From Trifolium pratense (Eukaryota > Streptophyta > Magnoliopsida > Fabales > Fabaceae): a DNA stretch of 64,000 bases. The position numbers and the translations under genes are program-made. The notes under the pieces are model-generated. The model made no database searches. It saw only the letters and a list, made by a program, of their open reading frames with translations, and had not been told where the DNA came from. The stretch lies in the NCBI RefSeq assembly GCF_020283565.1, contig NC_060065.1:34646409-34710408 (forward strand). The letters are read 5' to 3'. Every line of letters starts with the position of its first letter. Position 1 is the stretch's first letter. This document shows, piece by piece, positions 33,201-45,757 of this stretch.

Positions 33201-34955
33201 TCACTAGTTCCAGACACAAGCTCTCGCCCATCCGTTGAAAATTTGATAGAGAAAATCCCAAATTCATCACCATCATTGTCAGAAGAGAAATTCAATCCAT
33301 AATGAACTTCCTGCAATAAAAGAAGGGTTTATGAATGTAAAGCAAACAATTATTTGATGTGTTTATAGACTCAAATAGACACATAAATACCCATACACAT
33401 GCATAAATACATACATCATATCATAATATATTTTCAAGCAAAGAGGTGCGACCAAGATGAGATAGAACGTGTAATTGCTAAGGGTAGACCGTCAAGCAAC
33501 ATATGAGCACTTAAGAGAGTTATTGGGAGGCCTTGGATAAAATTTATACTAACGGCTAAGATTTGGTGTCAATTAATCTCATGGCATATATAATCTTAAA
33601 AAATAAAATCATAACCAATGAGTTTAATAGCATATACATGTTTACAAATAAACTCAATTGCAACCATAAATTTTACAGTCTTGTGAGTTTTTTTGTCAAT
33701 TCATGATTTAAAATTGTTACATCAAGCATTATCTATAGATCATTCATATGACATATTTCACGCTACTTTTACTGTGTCACTAAATCATACAATTTACATT
33801 TAACAATTTGAATTGAAATTTGATAACTAAACAAAAGTGAGAAATTTCAAGCACATACTGTCACATTTGCTACGGACTCTGTTGTAGCCGATCCTGCATT
33901 GACAATATGGATAATTGGTGACATACTAGCATAAACCTGCAATAATGAATTAACAATTTGTCAAAATGAGACAAAGTGGTAAATGATAGCTCAAACTTAG
34001 ATGAATTCACAATCCATGGTCAAATTGGCTCCTTATAACCGGAAATCCTCCATCTTAAAAAGCCAGCAAATGCCACCTCATCTAGTAAACAAGCCGAACT
34101 TACAAGATATTGTCGATCGGGTGAGAGAGATGTATCAGTAATTGTCCACCGTAAGTTTCTAGCAGAGATGTCTTTCTTAATTTTCCAATCCTTTTCAACA
34201 TCATAGATCCTGATGTGGCTTCCCTGTTTCATAACAAAGCACAAACAACGACAAGTGAGGACTTAAAGACCCTTTAGTTCCATAATTATAGCTTCACAAA
34301 TATAAGACTCTCCCTTTTTAAAAAACCATCTTCATATGCAGCACCGACACTTCAAGATATTGTCCAACACGACACCGACACATGTAGCTACATTTAATAT
34401 TTTCCATTTTTCAAATTATTACCATTGTTAACGTGTCAGTGGTGTTAGTGTCAATGTCGTGGCCATGACATGTCTTATGTTGCTTCATATTTCAGCTTCA
34501 CTTCACATATAATTATTCATAAGAATCATAACAGTAACTAGAACGAGAATGATGGTAGCAATAACCTGAAATCCAGCTACAAAAAGAGAACCATCATCGG
34601 AAAACTGCGAAACATAAGCGCGACTTCCCATCCGGTCCACAATCCAAGGACCTTTAGTAGGCAAATATCGGCTTAACACGTGACATCCATCTGCTGCTGA
34701 AAATTTCCCTCTTCCAGAATAATTACATTCTCTCCCTACTAACATTCTTAAAGTTGATGCAGGTAATTTCATCCTACCAGGAAAAACGCGACTCAAATTC
34801 TCATGTGGACTTGACCTAAGTTTTGTCATCTGTGCAACTTCATGAACAAGATAACTTGTCCCTTCTCCATCCTTTCCACTTGCACTTGATTCATTATTAC
34901 TACTGCCACTACCATCATTCATACAATCACTTATATCTTTGTTCAACTGACTCAT
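30237..34955 (-). CDS. WD40-repeat protein, LEC14B-like
   Basis: Nine coding exons join in frame: 34566-34955, 34104-34223, 33859-33936, 33137-33310, 32310-32387, 31868-32043, 31609-31764, 30705-30765, 30237-30443 (1,440 nt, 479 aa). The size suits LEC14B-family proteins, which include DDB1-binding WD40 candidates. After a Ser-rich N-terminus the repeats end in WD or related dipeptides: IRIYDV, SICVYDL, CKVWDRR, TKLWDIR, VYIYDL and a last blade with VKWEF. This predicts a seven-bladed propeller acting as a protein-binding platform, perhaps a CUL4-DDB1 substrate receptor (inference). A 5'UTR intron at about 34990-35431 is likely (acceptor TTTTGTAG). The C-terminus (SRIRGLYYM) may be spliced differently, because a GT follows AGAG at about 30255. 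Two introns hold copies of the GTGTC-rich repeat. Confidence 0.9.
31337..31560. repeat. GTGTC-rich MITE family, copy 2 (WD40 intron)
   Basis: CTATGAAGCATAG at the left is mirrored by TGCTTCATAG at the right, giving a short inverted repeat. The interior has several GACACCGACAC / GTGTCGGTGTC motifs and a duplicated AATTATGTCATTTTC block. Confidence 0.65.
34333..34489. repeat. GTGTC-rich MITE family, copy 3 (WD40 intron)
   Basis: CACCGACACTTCAAGATATT near the left, AACGTGTCAGTGG in the middle and TGCTTCATA at the right place it in the same family as 6534-6683 and 31337-31560. It is the most diverged copy. Confidence 0.5.
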
Positions 34956-35539
34956 AATTTTTACCTTGTCACTAAATCTTTCTATACCCTACAAAATTGC
35001 ATCATTTCAAACAAACCATTAGCCAAAGGAATTCATAATCGTAAATACACAAAAATATGCAGTGAATTATATCATTTTGAACTGTTTTAAACCCAAATTA
35101 CCATCTAAATACCAAAAAAGTTGAACCCCTTTTAGCATCACAGTAAGAATAATTAGTTAGCCAAATGAAATTAGGTGAAAACACAGAAAATAAAGCAAAA
35201 GGTTTTTTCTTTTCAAGTTGACTTTTTTGATTGATGGAACAAATGGGTCGGTGAGAAATTGAATTAATTGATCAAAAAGAACTGAACTTTAATCAAATTA
35301 TGAGAATTAAAAGGAAAATGAATATTTGGGTAGGTACCACAACAATTGGAACTCAATTTACCGTCACTATAAGTTATCAAACAATTGAAAAAAAAAAAGA
35401 GGGGTTTAGATAGATGATTGAGTAATGAAACCTGTGATTGGAATATGAAGAGACAAAGAATCTTGATTCAATTGCTTCTGGTTTCATCCACCATGTTTGT
35501 GAGTGTTGTGTTTTGTCAGAGTGTGTGTGATGAATTTAA

Positions 35540-35993
35540 GGAATGAACATTGGAACAGTGTCTGTCGATGATTAGATTTGTCAAATCTTCTCTTCCTATG
35601 CTGCTGCTATGTCTGGTTTTCTTTGCTTGGATACGATGTTCTCATTTGGCATAAAGTATACACGTGGAGCAGATTGATGCACGTATGTAGTATTAGGTGT
35701 AATAGTTAAAATTAGAATAATCAAAATAATATACTACTTTAAGAACTTCTGTCAAAAAAGTTAAACTTTAATAACTTTTTCAATAAAAAAAATAGGAAAA
35801 TGCTAGTAACTTGCTCCTACTTTTTCAAATATATATAGTAACTACATCAAGAAATGACCGTTCTAGCTAGCGTATGAATAATCATATTCGTTTGTCGCTT
35901 AATACACTCGATCACAAAGTTCGAATGACAAGACATGATATTTTTTATCTTACAAATTAAGGTCCTAAAAACTGACACACCACTATGTAATCT
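35540..35993. other. upstream region of the WD40 gene
   Basis: AT-rich promoter-side DNA. A CACGTG core at about 35662 is the only candidate motif noted. No gene. Confidence 0.35.
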
Positions 35994-36340
35994 ATGAATC
36001 GTATCCGCTACATTCTTCGAAGTGGTTTCAAAAATGACGTTTGTGAAGCCACGTCGTTCAACTTCTTTACATTCTTCGAATTGGTTTCAAAAGTGACGTT
36101 TGTGAAACCACATCGTTCAACTTCTTTCATAGGTTCTAGCAATGCAATTGCCTCTCCCTCCATGATGGAACATTTACCTTGTAGCCATGTTGTCCCAGCA
36201 AGTATAAACTGACCTCTGTGATTGCGGATACACAAACCTGCGCTTGTTATATCGATGCTCTCATGATGGAACCTCGCGTCGCGTCTACATTACATTTATA
36301 CCATCCTTGTCTTGCAATTGGCTTTTGCCACTGTTCCGTC
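35994..36340 (-). pseudogene. RNase H-like (RVT_3) fragment of a non-LTR retroelement-related gene
   Basis: The minus strand encodes WYKCNVDATRGS, then after a stop/frameshift AGLCIRNHRGQFILAGTTWL with MEGEAIALLE and CGFTNVTFETNS. This is the conserved core of plant RVT_3 RNase H domains, including the acidic residues of CNVDA and EGEA. It has a broken frame, no partner domains and an internal 59-bp tandem duplication (36010-36068, 36069-36127). A dead fragment. Confidence 0.7.
36010..36127. repeat. 59-bp tandem duplication inside the RVT_3 fragment
   Basis: Both units start ACATTCTTCGAA and end CTTCTTT, with a handful of mismatches. 59 is not a multiple of three, so the duplication itself shifts the frame. 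Confidence 0.75.
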
Positions 36341-36692
36341 TGCTGTTATTGTTTATCGTTATGTTTGATTATTTATTGAGTTTTGTGATTATTGAGTGCT
36401 CATACTTTATAGTTGATGAAGTCAATAATTTTAATATTATGAAACTGTTGTAAGTTTATAAGGATATATAAGTAAATTAGTTATAAAATTCTTGATTTTT
36501 TCTGCTCTCTTCTCTTAAAACCAAATTCCTCCCATATATTTTTACTCTTCTTCCTATAGTGTGAATTTGCATGTAGGGTATTGAAGTTCACAAGTTCAGA
36601 TTTCAATATCATCAAATTCACCCAATACAAAAGTTCAACCACGGAAAAACAGCTCATATACATAAGCCATATCTGCTCATATCATGTCCCTC

Positions 36693-39600
36693 TTAAGAAC
36701 TAATGCAAGCCTGAATTTCTTCCAATGTTTTTCCTTTGGTTTCTGGTACTACTTTTGCTACAAATACAATGGTTAAGAGGGAACATCCAGCATACAAAAA
36801 CATAGTACCTGTGTCCAAAAACAATACAATTACTACATGTTGCTGATTATAACAGTTAATTTTGACTAACTATATAGTTTTTTTTTTTTTTTTTGAACGG
36901 CAAATAATATTATTAATAATCAGGTCTCTGCATAAGACGAACAAAAACTCGTAAAAGAGGGGCTATGACTAACTATATAGTGTTTGGTTCTATTGTGTTT
37001 CGTGCTTACCAGGAGAACTCCAACTCATAAGAAAATTGAAAGTATATGAAACTATCCATGCACCTAGCCAAGCTACCAAAACCACTAAACTTCCAGCACT
37101 TCCCTTCACATTTATAGGAAACACCTGAAATATGACAGTTAGTTTTTTAATGACAAATTTAGTATTATTCGTAATTTTCGATGTAGATCGAATCATTGCT
37201 AAACCATTACAACTTTAGGTATTGTGTTCAAAATGATACATACCTCAGACATCATCACCCAAGGCACTGATCCTAGCCCGATTGAAAATGCTGCTATATA
37301 GATCTGATTACAAGAACAAAGATGAGAGAATTTCATGTTAAACTTGAGTTTGAGTTTAAGGAATATAAAGTTACTTTATCATTTATCAAACCATACCAAT
37401 GACTTGAAGAAAAAGCAAAGAGAAGGGAAAAAAAATCGTCGAAGAAAACTCACCAACACGCCTGCAACTGCTAGTGTTGGCACCCACTCAAGCAATAAGC
37501 TTTGATCCTGATCCATATGAAGTCATAAAGATGAATTTAGATCATGATTCAATCGATTCAATCATGGTTGAACCAGATGACAAATAAATGAATAAAAATG
37601 AAAACCGGTTAAACCAACTGATATTAAATCGCGGATGTCCAATTCGATTTAACCTGGACTACAATGTAACCAAAATCAAATCAACCGGCGAACTGGCCAG
37701 TTCAGTCAAATTTTTAGAACATTGAAGAAAAACACTTGTGCCAGTGTTAGGAAGGACTTATAAAAATAAGTTATATATGCTATGTAAGTTCTTTTCAACT
37801 TATTTTATAAACTTCAGAAGAAACATTTATACTAAAGACTTGCCTTGAAAAAGAATGCAATTCCAGTAATAAAGCAGCCTAAGAATGTTCCACTTGCAGA
37901 AACCTGCATATATGCAAGAATTAATTTAGTTAAACCGAAAGTTCTTATTCCTTTTTCATTTAGATGTAGTTGATAAATAAGTGTTTGCAAATATATTTAC
38001 TGTTATAAGAGGTTTTCTTCCAGACTTATCCATCAAAATGGCTCCCAACATGGTAAATGGAACCTATAATTCAATGTAACTAATGAAATTTAGACAAAAT
38101 AATCATAAATTATATGGTTAATTTTTGAGAAATTATCGAAAGGGACAACTACCTGTATACATGCATAAGCTATGGTGCCAGCTTTTCCGGAAGAAAGCCC
38201 TGTAAATCAAGTTACAAAGGAATAAGTAACAACTACGACCGAAGAAACATATTTCGTGCATGTTTGGAATCACAGTGAGTTTGATGAAATTATGTGACAC
38301 TAATTTCGTTGAAACTTTTGCAAAAATCAAAGTGGCATGTCACAATTCTGCCAAAATCAGTATGCATTTCATCTCACTTACCGGCTGCTACAAAAGTCTC
38401 GGCTGTGTAGAATCCTATGCCATTAATTCCAACAGATTGTTGAAATGCCATTAGTCCAACTCCAATCTGAAATTGTTACAAATAGTTTATCATCCGTTGA
38501 TCAATTACGCGCGCGTGCGCACACACACACTACAAAATATTAATATAATTTCTACAAGTATGTTGTTACTTACAACTACGGAGCGCACATATTTGCTTTG
38601 GAACAAATCCAAAAACTTAGTCTTAGGAAGGCTTTGAAGAGTTTCAATATTATCCTGTAAGCAAAAAATGAATTCAGCTTAGGTCACCAAACTTGTCAAA
38701 CTAATTGATTTTTTTAGTTTTTGATCAGTTAAGTAAGCTTGGAATGTACCAGAATTTCAGCAGCTTCATGAGAAATATCAAAATCGTTACCACGAAGTTT
38801 CCTTAAAGCTAGTTGAAATTCCTTTTCGCGACCAACCTTTGCCTGAAAAAAATGTACATGCTAGTTTCAAACAGTCTCGCAAGTACTTATATCGGTAAAT
38901 AAACTCAAATAAGTTAATTCAAACAGGCCGTGTAGATTTATCCTTACCAGCCATCTAGGAGACTCAGGAATGAAGCACAAACCAACCAGCAAGCAAATGC
39001 AAGGCACTAGCCCTATAGTTCAAGCCAACCCAAACCAAATCAACAATCAGATTATTTCTTTAATCTGAGGCAAAAATTCAAAACCAATATTATTAGTTAC
39101 CTGCTAGTGCCAGTTGTCTCCAATTTATGACACTTCCTATTAAAAATGATACTGATGATCCAATAACAATCATAAGCTGCAAAAAATTCACATTCAATGC
39201 TAAAATCCAATTCAATTATGCTTCAAAAAAAAAAATTAGCCTAAAAAGAAAAGTTCTTATACATTTCCTCACCTGGTTTGTCGTTGCAAGTCCTCCTCGT
39301 AGATTTTTTGGTGCTATTTCTGCTATATAGACTGGAACCTGATCCATTTTTCTGATTTTTGTTAGGAATGTTATAATTAAGAGGCAACATATTAAGTAAC
39401 ACCACGTTGTTTAGTTCTGTCATGACAAAATTTTATCGTGACTGATTTTATTCTGACTACAAGTGAGTTGAATGTAAAGTGATTTATATTTGAATACAAT
39501 TAGAATCAATTCTAGCGACAAAATTAACTCTAATATTGGAGAACATCCAAACATGCCAACATAAATTCTACACCTCCAAAAGTGGAAAAAAAAACATATG

Positions 39601-42054
39601 CCAAGTGAGTAAGAAAATAATTTAAACTTTCTTGATGAAATTAAGTTGAAGTTAATTTCTATGCTAATGAATTAATTACCACATATGAGATAACTCCAAT
39701 TCCATATCCTGTGGAAAACCTTCCCAAGTCAAGTGTGTAAGAACTCTGCATTAGATGAGATAATTTAATGAGTTTTTTTATTTTGCAAAAACTAACACCG
39801 TTGGACTTAAATATAAGAAAAAGTCCGGTCAACAAAAATTGATGTATCTGACTCGATTTTTTCTTATATTTAGAATCAGAGATAGTATCAAGAAGATTAA
39901 CACATTGTTCAAAGTTGCATACCTTAGAGAAGAAGACAGCTAACCATCCTATAATGCAAAATCCTGTTGAAATTCTCATAGCCTGTTTCTCATGAAAATT
40001 AATGTGTGTCAAAATCCTACAATTTAGCTTATTTACTTTTCTTTTTTTAAATTGTGCGTAAAAATCTTAAACGACAGTATCTATTCTAGGCATTTAAGTT
40101 TGACATACCCCTTTTCTGCCAATGAAATCAGTAATTCTACCACTTGTTATAGCTCCAAGCATTGCACCAATGGTCACCAAAGAACCAAACATTGAAAACT
40201 GCCAATCCCCAAAAAAAAGTCAGAATAACAAAGTTCGATTCTAACGTACACAAATAAATAAACGCTTAAGAACACAATGATTTGATCATAAAGTTCGGCC
40301 AATTATACCTATATTTTGATAGTTGTGCGACTATTTTCTAGTATGCAATAATTTAAGTTTATTGAGTACAAAGCTTTGTTTAAATACTATGGTACAATTT
40401 ATATCGTAACCCAATAAACAAATGGGTCATGCCCAAAGGACGTGCACGATCAAGTAATGTTGTACTTGTAACGCTCGAGTGTATGCCCATTTATCAGTGA
40501 ATACGAGTCAAACTCAAATTTAGTTTAAAATGAGAATAAGGAAAAACAAGAATGTTTATTACCTCAGCAAGAGAAAGATTAAGATCAGCCCTGATAGCTG
40601 ATTGAGTAGGTGCTGAATAACCCACCTGACAAAATAGTAACTTGAGATTAACATAATATAATTTTGTGTTTATATTATATGAATATATATATATGATGTG
40701 ATTTTTGGTTTGGTTCCTAACTCATAAAACAATTAGGCCATACAGTTTCTCACTTTTCTTTTCACTTAAAAGTTAAATCATATATAAACAAATTAATTAA
40801 AACATGTAGTATACATATACACTTACATCATAAACACTTTATCAATAAGAATTTAATTAAGTTCTTTACTCTAACACACTCCTGGAGTGTGTTTGATTTG
40901 TTGAAAAATAAGAGACCAAATAGCATAATTTAATTTGTATTGTTAGGACTATTGTGTAACGCTAATCATGGAATTGAACAAAATAGGTGATAAGGAACCA
41001 AACAAAGGTTGAATTTTTTGTCTCCCACTCATAGAGCAATTTTTTTCGCTAGTATAAATTATCTAAAATGCCATTTGTTTTCGACTCAAAATATATTATC
41101 TCCTCTCTATATATCATCGATCCTTTAAATCCATAGGATTAGGATTTACGGCCGTATTACACGCAATTACATACAATTTTCAATCTCAGTCATCCATCTT
41201 AGATCAGACAGTTTATATTAAAAACTGTGTTTTTTAGTGAAAACAATCTCACCCGTTAAAATTAAATCGGATGGCTCCGGTTTATTATTGCGCCTGCAGT
41301 AACTGGAAGAAATCTTTTTCCGAATTCATATGAGTGACTATCATAAACTTCATATTATTTTATTTGTGCTGTCCGTTGTTCATTAAACTGATCATGTACT
41401 TTAAATGTTTGTCGTGTAGTATTGTGTTTGTTCAATATTTGCTATTTTGTAAATCAAAGACCATGGATGAAAACTCTTATTCAATTTAAATTTAATTAAG
41501 TTGTTTACTCTAACACACTCATAGATCATAGATGCAAACACTTATTCACAATAAGTAGTTGTTTACTATTTACTATAATGCACACATAGACACAAGCATG
41601 TATTAATTTATTGAACTCAAATGATTAATTAATGAACTTCAATTAAAAATAAATTATTCGGAATAATCCAAGTCCGAATTTTAATTGAAACAATCATTGG
41701 TGATCGAGGTTACTTACCTTCCGGATACACTTCTAATTAACAAGACCATTCCATTGGGAGCAAGTTAAGAAGGTTTAAAACATATATTAAAAAAAAAAAG
41801 AAAGACATAAGCATGCCAATAAATAAATTTCAAAAAGCTCAAGTACTTACACAAGTTCCAAATGAAAATGAACCACAAACAGCAACAAATGTGCTAAGCA
41901 GAACCATTCCAATGGATCCATTTCCCACACTTTTATATGAATCAACTTCTTTACATTCATCACTAAAGTATTCATCTCCTCTTTGTTGAATAAAAGGTTC
42001 ATGCAAATACTGCACCCCATTATTTTCTCCACTCTCAACATCCACAATTGCCAT
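36693..42054 (-). CDS. ERD6-like monosaccharide transporter (MFS)
   Basis: Eighteen exons join in frame (1,464 nt, 487 aa): 41851-42054, 40563-40625, 40109-40198, 39923-39982, 39680-39745, 39273-39338, 39101-39176, 38948-39012, 38750-38842, 38574-38654, 38382-38466, 38153-38199, 38001-38063, 37844-37903, 37454-37507, 37244-37303, 37010-37124, 36693-36808. Sugar-porter signatures are present: [11 protein letters not shown] (109-119), PESPRWL (about 224-230), [11 protein letters not shown] (297-307) and [11 protein letters not shown] (471-481), over twelve predicted membrane helices. Length and exon number fit Arabidopsis ERD6-like genes, which act mostly at the tonoplast as sugar/H+ exporters; location here is inferred. 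Intron 14 uses a GC donor. Intron 17 contains a tiny LINE and intron 4 a Stowaway remnant. Probably the ERDL16 orthologue, judging from its neighbours. Confidence 0.93.
36863..36980 (-). mobile_element. 5'-truncated LINE (88 bp) with 15-bp TSD in ERD6-like intron 17
   Basis: TGACTAACTATATAG at 36863-36877 and 36966-36980 flank 88 bp. On the minus strand the insert ends AATAATATTATTTGCCGTTC and a poly(A) tail, an L1-type 3' end. Confidence 0.8.
39801..39888. mobile_element. Stowaway-type MITE remnant in ERD6-like intron 4
   Basis: TTAAATATAAGAAAAAGTC on the left is mirrored by GATTTTTTCTTATATTTAGA on the right, ending CAGAGATAGTA. The ends resemble Stowaway termini with decayed tips. Confidence 0.5.
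41150..41312. repeat. MITE-like repeat, copy 2 (ERD6-like intron 1)
   Basis: ATTGCGCCTGCAGTAACTGG near 41288-41307 is the inverse of the GAGTTACTGCGTGACGCAAT motif at 30006-30200. The blocks between are related but diverged. Confidence 0.45.
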
Positions 42055-42889
42055 TTTCTTAATATCAATAATTACAAAACTTAATTTTTTTTTTAAAAAA
42101 AAAAATATATAGTGACAAAGGAACTTGTCACAACACAATATATAACACCCTAGAAAATGATAGCAATGTTATGAAAACATGCAAAACCATGTCACATTTA
42201 TATATACTGCATGTATAAGAGCAACATTATTTAATTTTATTTACATGTTTACAATATTGTCCTCACACACTTGCACCGGCACGTGTGAAATGAAGCTGTC
42301 AATGATATGGCAAACCAACAAAGGTCCAATTAATCAAGACCCTATACCTTGGAGTAAGGGGTTGTTAGGAAAAGAAGCTAACAAGTAACAATGCAAGTTG
42401 TGTTTAAACAAAGTTACATGTGGATCCTGTGCATGGTGAGTGTATGATTGCTAATTTTTAATTCATTCTAGCTTACGTGGTTCATAGTAGGATGGAGAAA
42501 ATCTCAAGCCGTCAAGATATATTAATTATTGTTAATTTTAATATTAGGCTGCAAGATATTTTAAATCTTTCATATGGTTTTTTAATGTGTTTGTGGTTCG
42601 GTTTTGATTAATTTTGAGATAAAAAGTCATTCGATTTAAATATTAAATATCATGTGGTGCAGTTCAATTTGAATCGATTTCTCAAATTTATTTGATTCAA
42701 TTAAACGTGATTTAGATTGGACCAGTTCATTAGATTCTTACCGGCCTATAATTATAAACTTTTCCGCCGAGCGAGCAAAGTTTACCAGGCCTCATGGTAA
42801 CTGTGGTATAGTCCGAGCAAAGTTCAAGTTAAATCTGCCACCAAAATTAAGATGGTTGTTCTTCTTCACCTTCTGCGTTGCTCACACCA

Positions 42890-43040
42890 GAAAAAATACT
42901 ACCAATTGATATCTCCCAGTAAGATTTACACTTCCATAAGATATCTCTCGGTAAGATTGGTACTATCAGAAGATATATATCTTCCGATAAAATTTGCACT
43001 ACCAAAACATATCTTCCAGTATATGAGGAGGACATGAGAG
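42890..43040. repeat. degenerate tandem repeat, about 36-bp period
   Basis: Four imperfect units begin near GATATCTCCCAGTAAGATTT, GATATCTCTCGGTAAGATTG, ATATCTTCCGATAAAATTTG and ATATCTTCCAGTATATGAGG. The 130-codon open frame across it comes from the repeat, not from a gene. Confidence 0.55.
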
Positions 43041-44412
43041 AGATTCTGATCAACTTAAGAGGGGCGACGAGCAACGACCATCCAAAATCAATGGGAGTAT
43101 CCAAACAACATATAAGATCATCTGAACCTATGACCAGAAGGTAAGATGCATTATGGAAGTTAAAATTTTGGTATTCATCCCCTAAAATTGGTTGGAGTTT
43201 TGATCTCAAATGAGTTTCCCCCCTAAAATTGCTTTGCATTTGGTCAAAATTTATATTATATCAAATAATTTATTGTACAAAGAGTATTGGATTCGAATGA
43301 TTTTACAGAAAGTTGATTTTAATACAGTTTTCTATTTTTTTAAATCAGTATAGGATTTTTATTTGGATCACTTTGAACGTATACGATCTTAGTTTAGTAG
43401 TTTGCAATGATTGAGCACATGTATACATACGTGGATATATGCATAATTCAAAGTATTTTCATGCAAGTGGTCCATATACGATAAAATTAGTGCAGTGGCA
43501 GCTTTCTAGTTTAATAAAATTATGTTCAGAAAATAGGTTGTAATAGCTAAATTATTCCAAAAAAATAAAAAAATGACATATATAAGTTATATAATAGAAC
43601 AATATATGGTCGTAATATATGGTACGTACATGTATTTCCAATTCGATTGACAAAACTTTCAAAATGATAAGCAATATTTTATGACTAATAAATCTAATTA
43701 TGCCACTTTCTGAACTATTATATTGTTCATCTTTGAATCGTGATTTGGTACAAAGTCAAAATAGTATACAAAGTTGATTTGTTTGTTTTGAATATTACAA
43801 TGATATGTATAGTTTATACCCTATGCTATATACCTATACTTGTTAGAATATACAATAATTGGGATGTGAATGTTAAAAAATACTATTGGTTTATCTTTTG
43901 GGAGTATCCAAATTTAATCTCTAACATGCCTATTTTGATAATTCATGCTAATGGTTGTAAAGCATGATTCTAAAATTTATGTGGAACACTGAGTTTTAGG
44001 TTTGATGTCTTTTCCACCAGTTTATACAAACTAGATGCAATATGGATAATTGTGAATCTCATTATACTTTAGAATCATTGAAATGAATTGTGCACCAACT
44101 TCAAGCTCAATAGTTAGTTTATAGAATAAAATTTCATCAACTACACTCATGCAGTAGAGAAAATATAAATTATTTATAAAATGATTTTGACAATGTTGGA
44201 GGTGCGTCTAATATGAATCTCTAAAAAATGGTATAAAAATGAACTCTTACAATTTATAGTAAACTTTAATAAAATAGTACACGCCTACCTCTCTTTTTTA
44301 ATATTATAAAACTCATTAATAGTATAAATGGTAAGGTCCACCTTCCGACTCTTTTTTAGATGTTCATATTAGAATGCCCCGAGTTTTATAGAAGTGTATA
44401 AAATTTGTATTC

Positions 44413-44534
44413 TTTTATATATGCTTACACAATAACTCTATTTATAGATAAATATGTATCACTTGTGAAGGAAAATCGATTTTCAATGGTGAATTTGAAT
44501 ATTTAAATACAATTATTGTGTAAGCATATAAAAT
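44413..44534. mobile_element. small MITE-like foldback
   Basis: TTTTATATATGCTTACACAA near 44413 is mirrored by TTGTGTAAGCATATAAAA near 44517-44534, about 120 bp apart. AATTTGACATCA is tandemly doubled just outside the right end. Confidence 0.5.
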
Positions 44535-44660
44535 TTGACATCAAAATTTGACATCAAAATTTTAGTGTCAAATATTTAGAATGTATGCAAGTTGTAGAAG
44601 ATAAAAAGTAAGAGAAATAGAGATAGAAATGAACACATACAGTGCAACGGTAAGTAAAAT

Positions 44661-44774
44661 GGGCAGCATGGCTTTTACGATCCTGACCTTCCTGAAGATA
44701 TTGCAAACGGGTTCAGCAATGCTGCGAGCCGCCGAGCCTTTATGGTGGCACAGGTAAAGGTGGCCAGCAGATGA
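44661..44774 (+). pseudogene. exon-like coding fragment, unidentified
   Basis: An open frame from 44658 to TGA 44772-44774 reads HGFYDPDLPEDIANGFSN, then AASRRAFMVAQ, with a good splice donor CAG|GTAAAG after Gln (44753). Its balanced composition and donor differ from the AT-rich surroundings. An in-frame stop just upstream and no neighbouring exon suggest an isolated fragment. Family not recognised. Confidence 0.3.
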
Positions 44775-45757
44775 GTGAATGCAAAATAAATGCAAGAAGA
44801 CACTACATGAACCTCATAGCTGCCTAGAATCAGAGAATCACGAAATTCTGGCCTCCAAAATCTGCAATATATACCTAAGGATAATATATAGTGGTTCTCT
44901 AATAAAAAGATTTAAGAAAATATATATGTCATAACGAATATGGTCTCGCAAAAGGTACATTTTAAGATCATACACACTTGCATACACCAGAATATACAAA
45001 TTTCTATTTCGTAGTTCACTTCTAGACACCAGAATATACACCAGAATTTACAAGGATCTACTAGCTGCAACATCTTTTTATATATTAAAGCATAAAACAA
45101 AGTTTCCCTCCCAACTTATAATTATGCCGCCTAAACCACACTCTCATTAATGATCTCTTTCACTTAAGCCTACAAGACTTTTCTAATTCTCATTGTCTCA
45201 AAATTTTGAATATTGCTTTTCTACAATTGATTAAATATTTTTCATATATAAATTGGCATGTACTCCGTATTTCCATACCGTGATTTTTCAAAACATCTTC
45301 ACATATCTTTGATTTTTTTTTTGTCTCAAATGGGTGCTTATCTGTTCAACTTGGAAAATACATATAATTGGTCATTAACTGTTCAGTTCTTCTACTCATT
45401 CGTCAAAAAAACTGTTCATCTACTTTGTGATGTTGTACTGTACAAAGTTTTCATTGTAGTATTTTAAATTTTCTTAACATACTACTACAAATTTTCATTG
45501 TAGTATTTTAAATTTTCTGCTTTGTATAATGTCAATATTTTTTAGAGTATTTTTATGGAAAATGATAATTGGAAATTTTTTATTAATATGTTTTTAATTT
45601 TGAAAGTAGTAGCTTCAAATCGCGCCTAAGCGCCCATCATGCTTCAAACTTTCAAGTCCAACCGCTCAATTCCATTTTTTTTTTAATTTATAAATTTTTA
45701 CTTCTATTTCAACTTTTCCAAAAAAAAATAAAAAACTCCTTTGATTATTGTTATGAG

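Noticed and set aside
34503..34565. Extra hydrophobic tail after exon 1 of the WD40 gene
   Set aside because: It is intron read-through; the CAG|GTTATT donor at 34565 restores the WD40 frame.
42847..43239. 130-codon minus-strand open frame
   Set aside because: It spans a degenerate tandem repeat and translates to repeating hydrophobic blocks without domain, splice or composition support.
45371..45418. Possible further retroposon footprint (AACTGTTCA repeated around a short A-run)
   Set aside because: The duplication is only 9 bp and the A-run six bases, not distinguishable from chance in AT-rich DNA.
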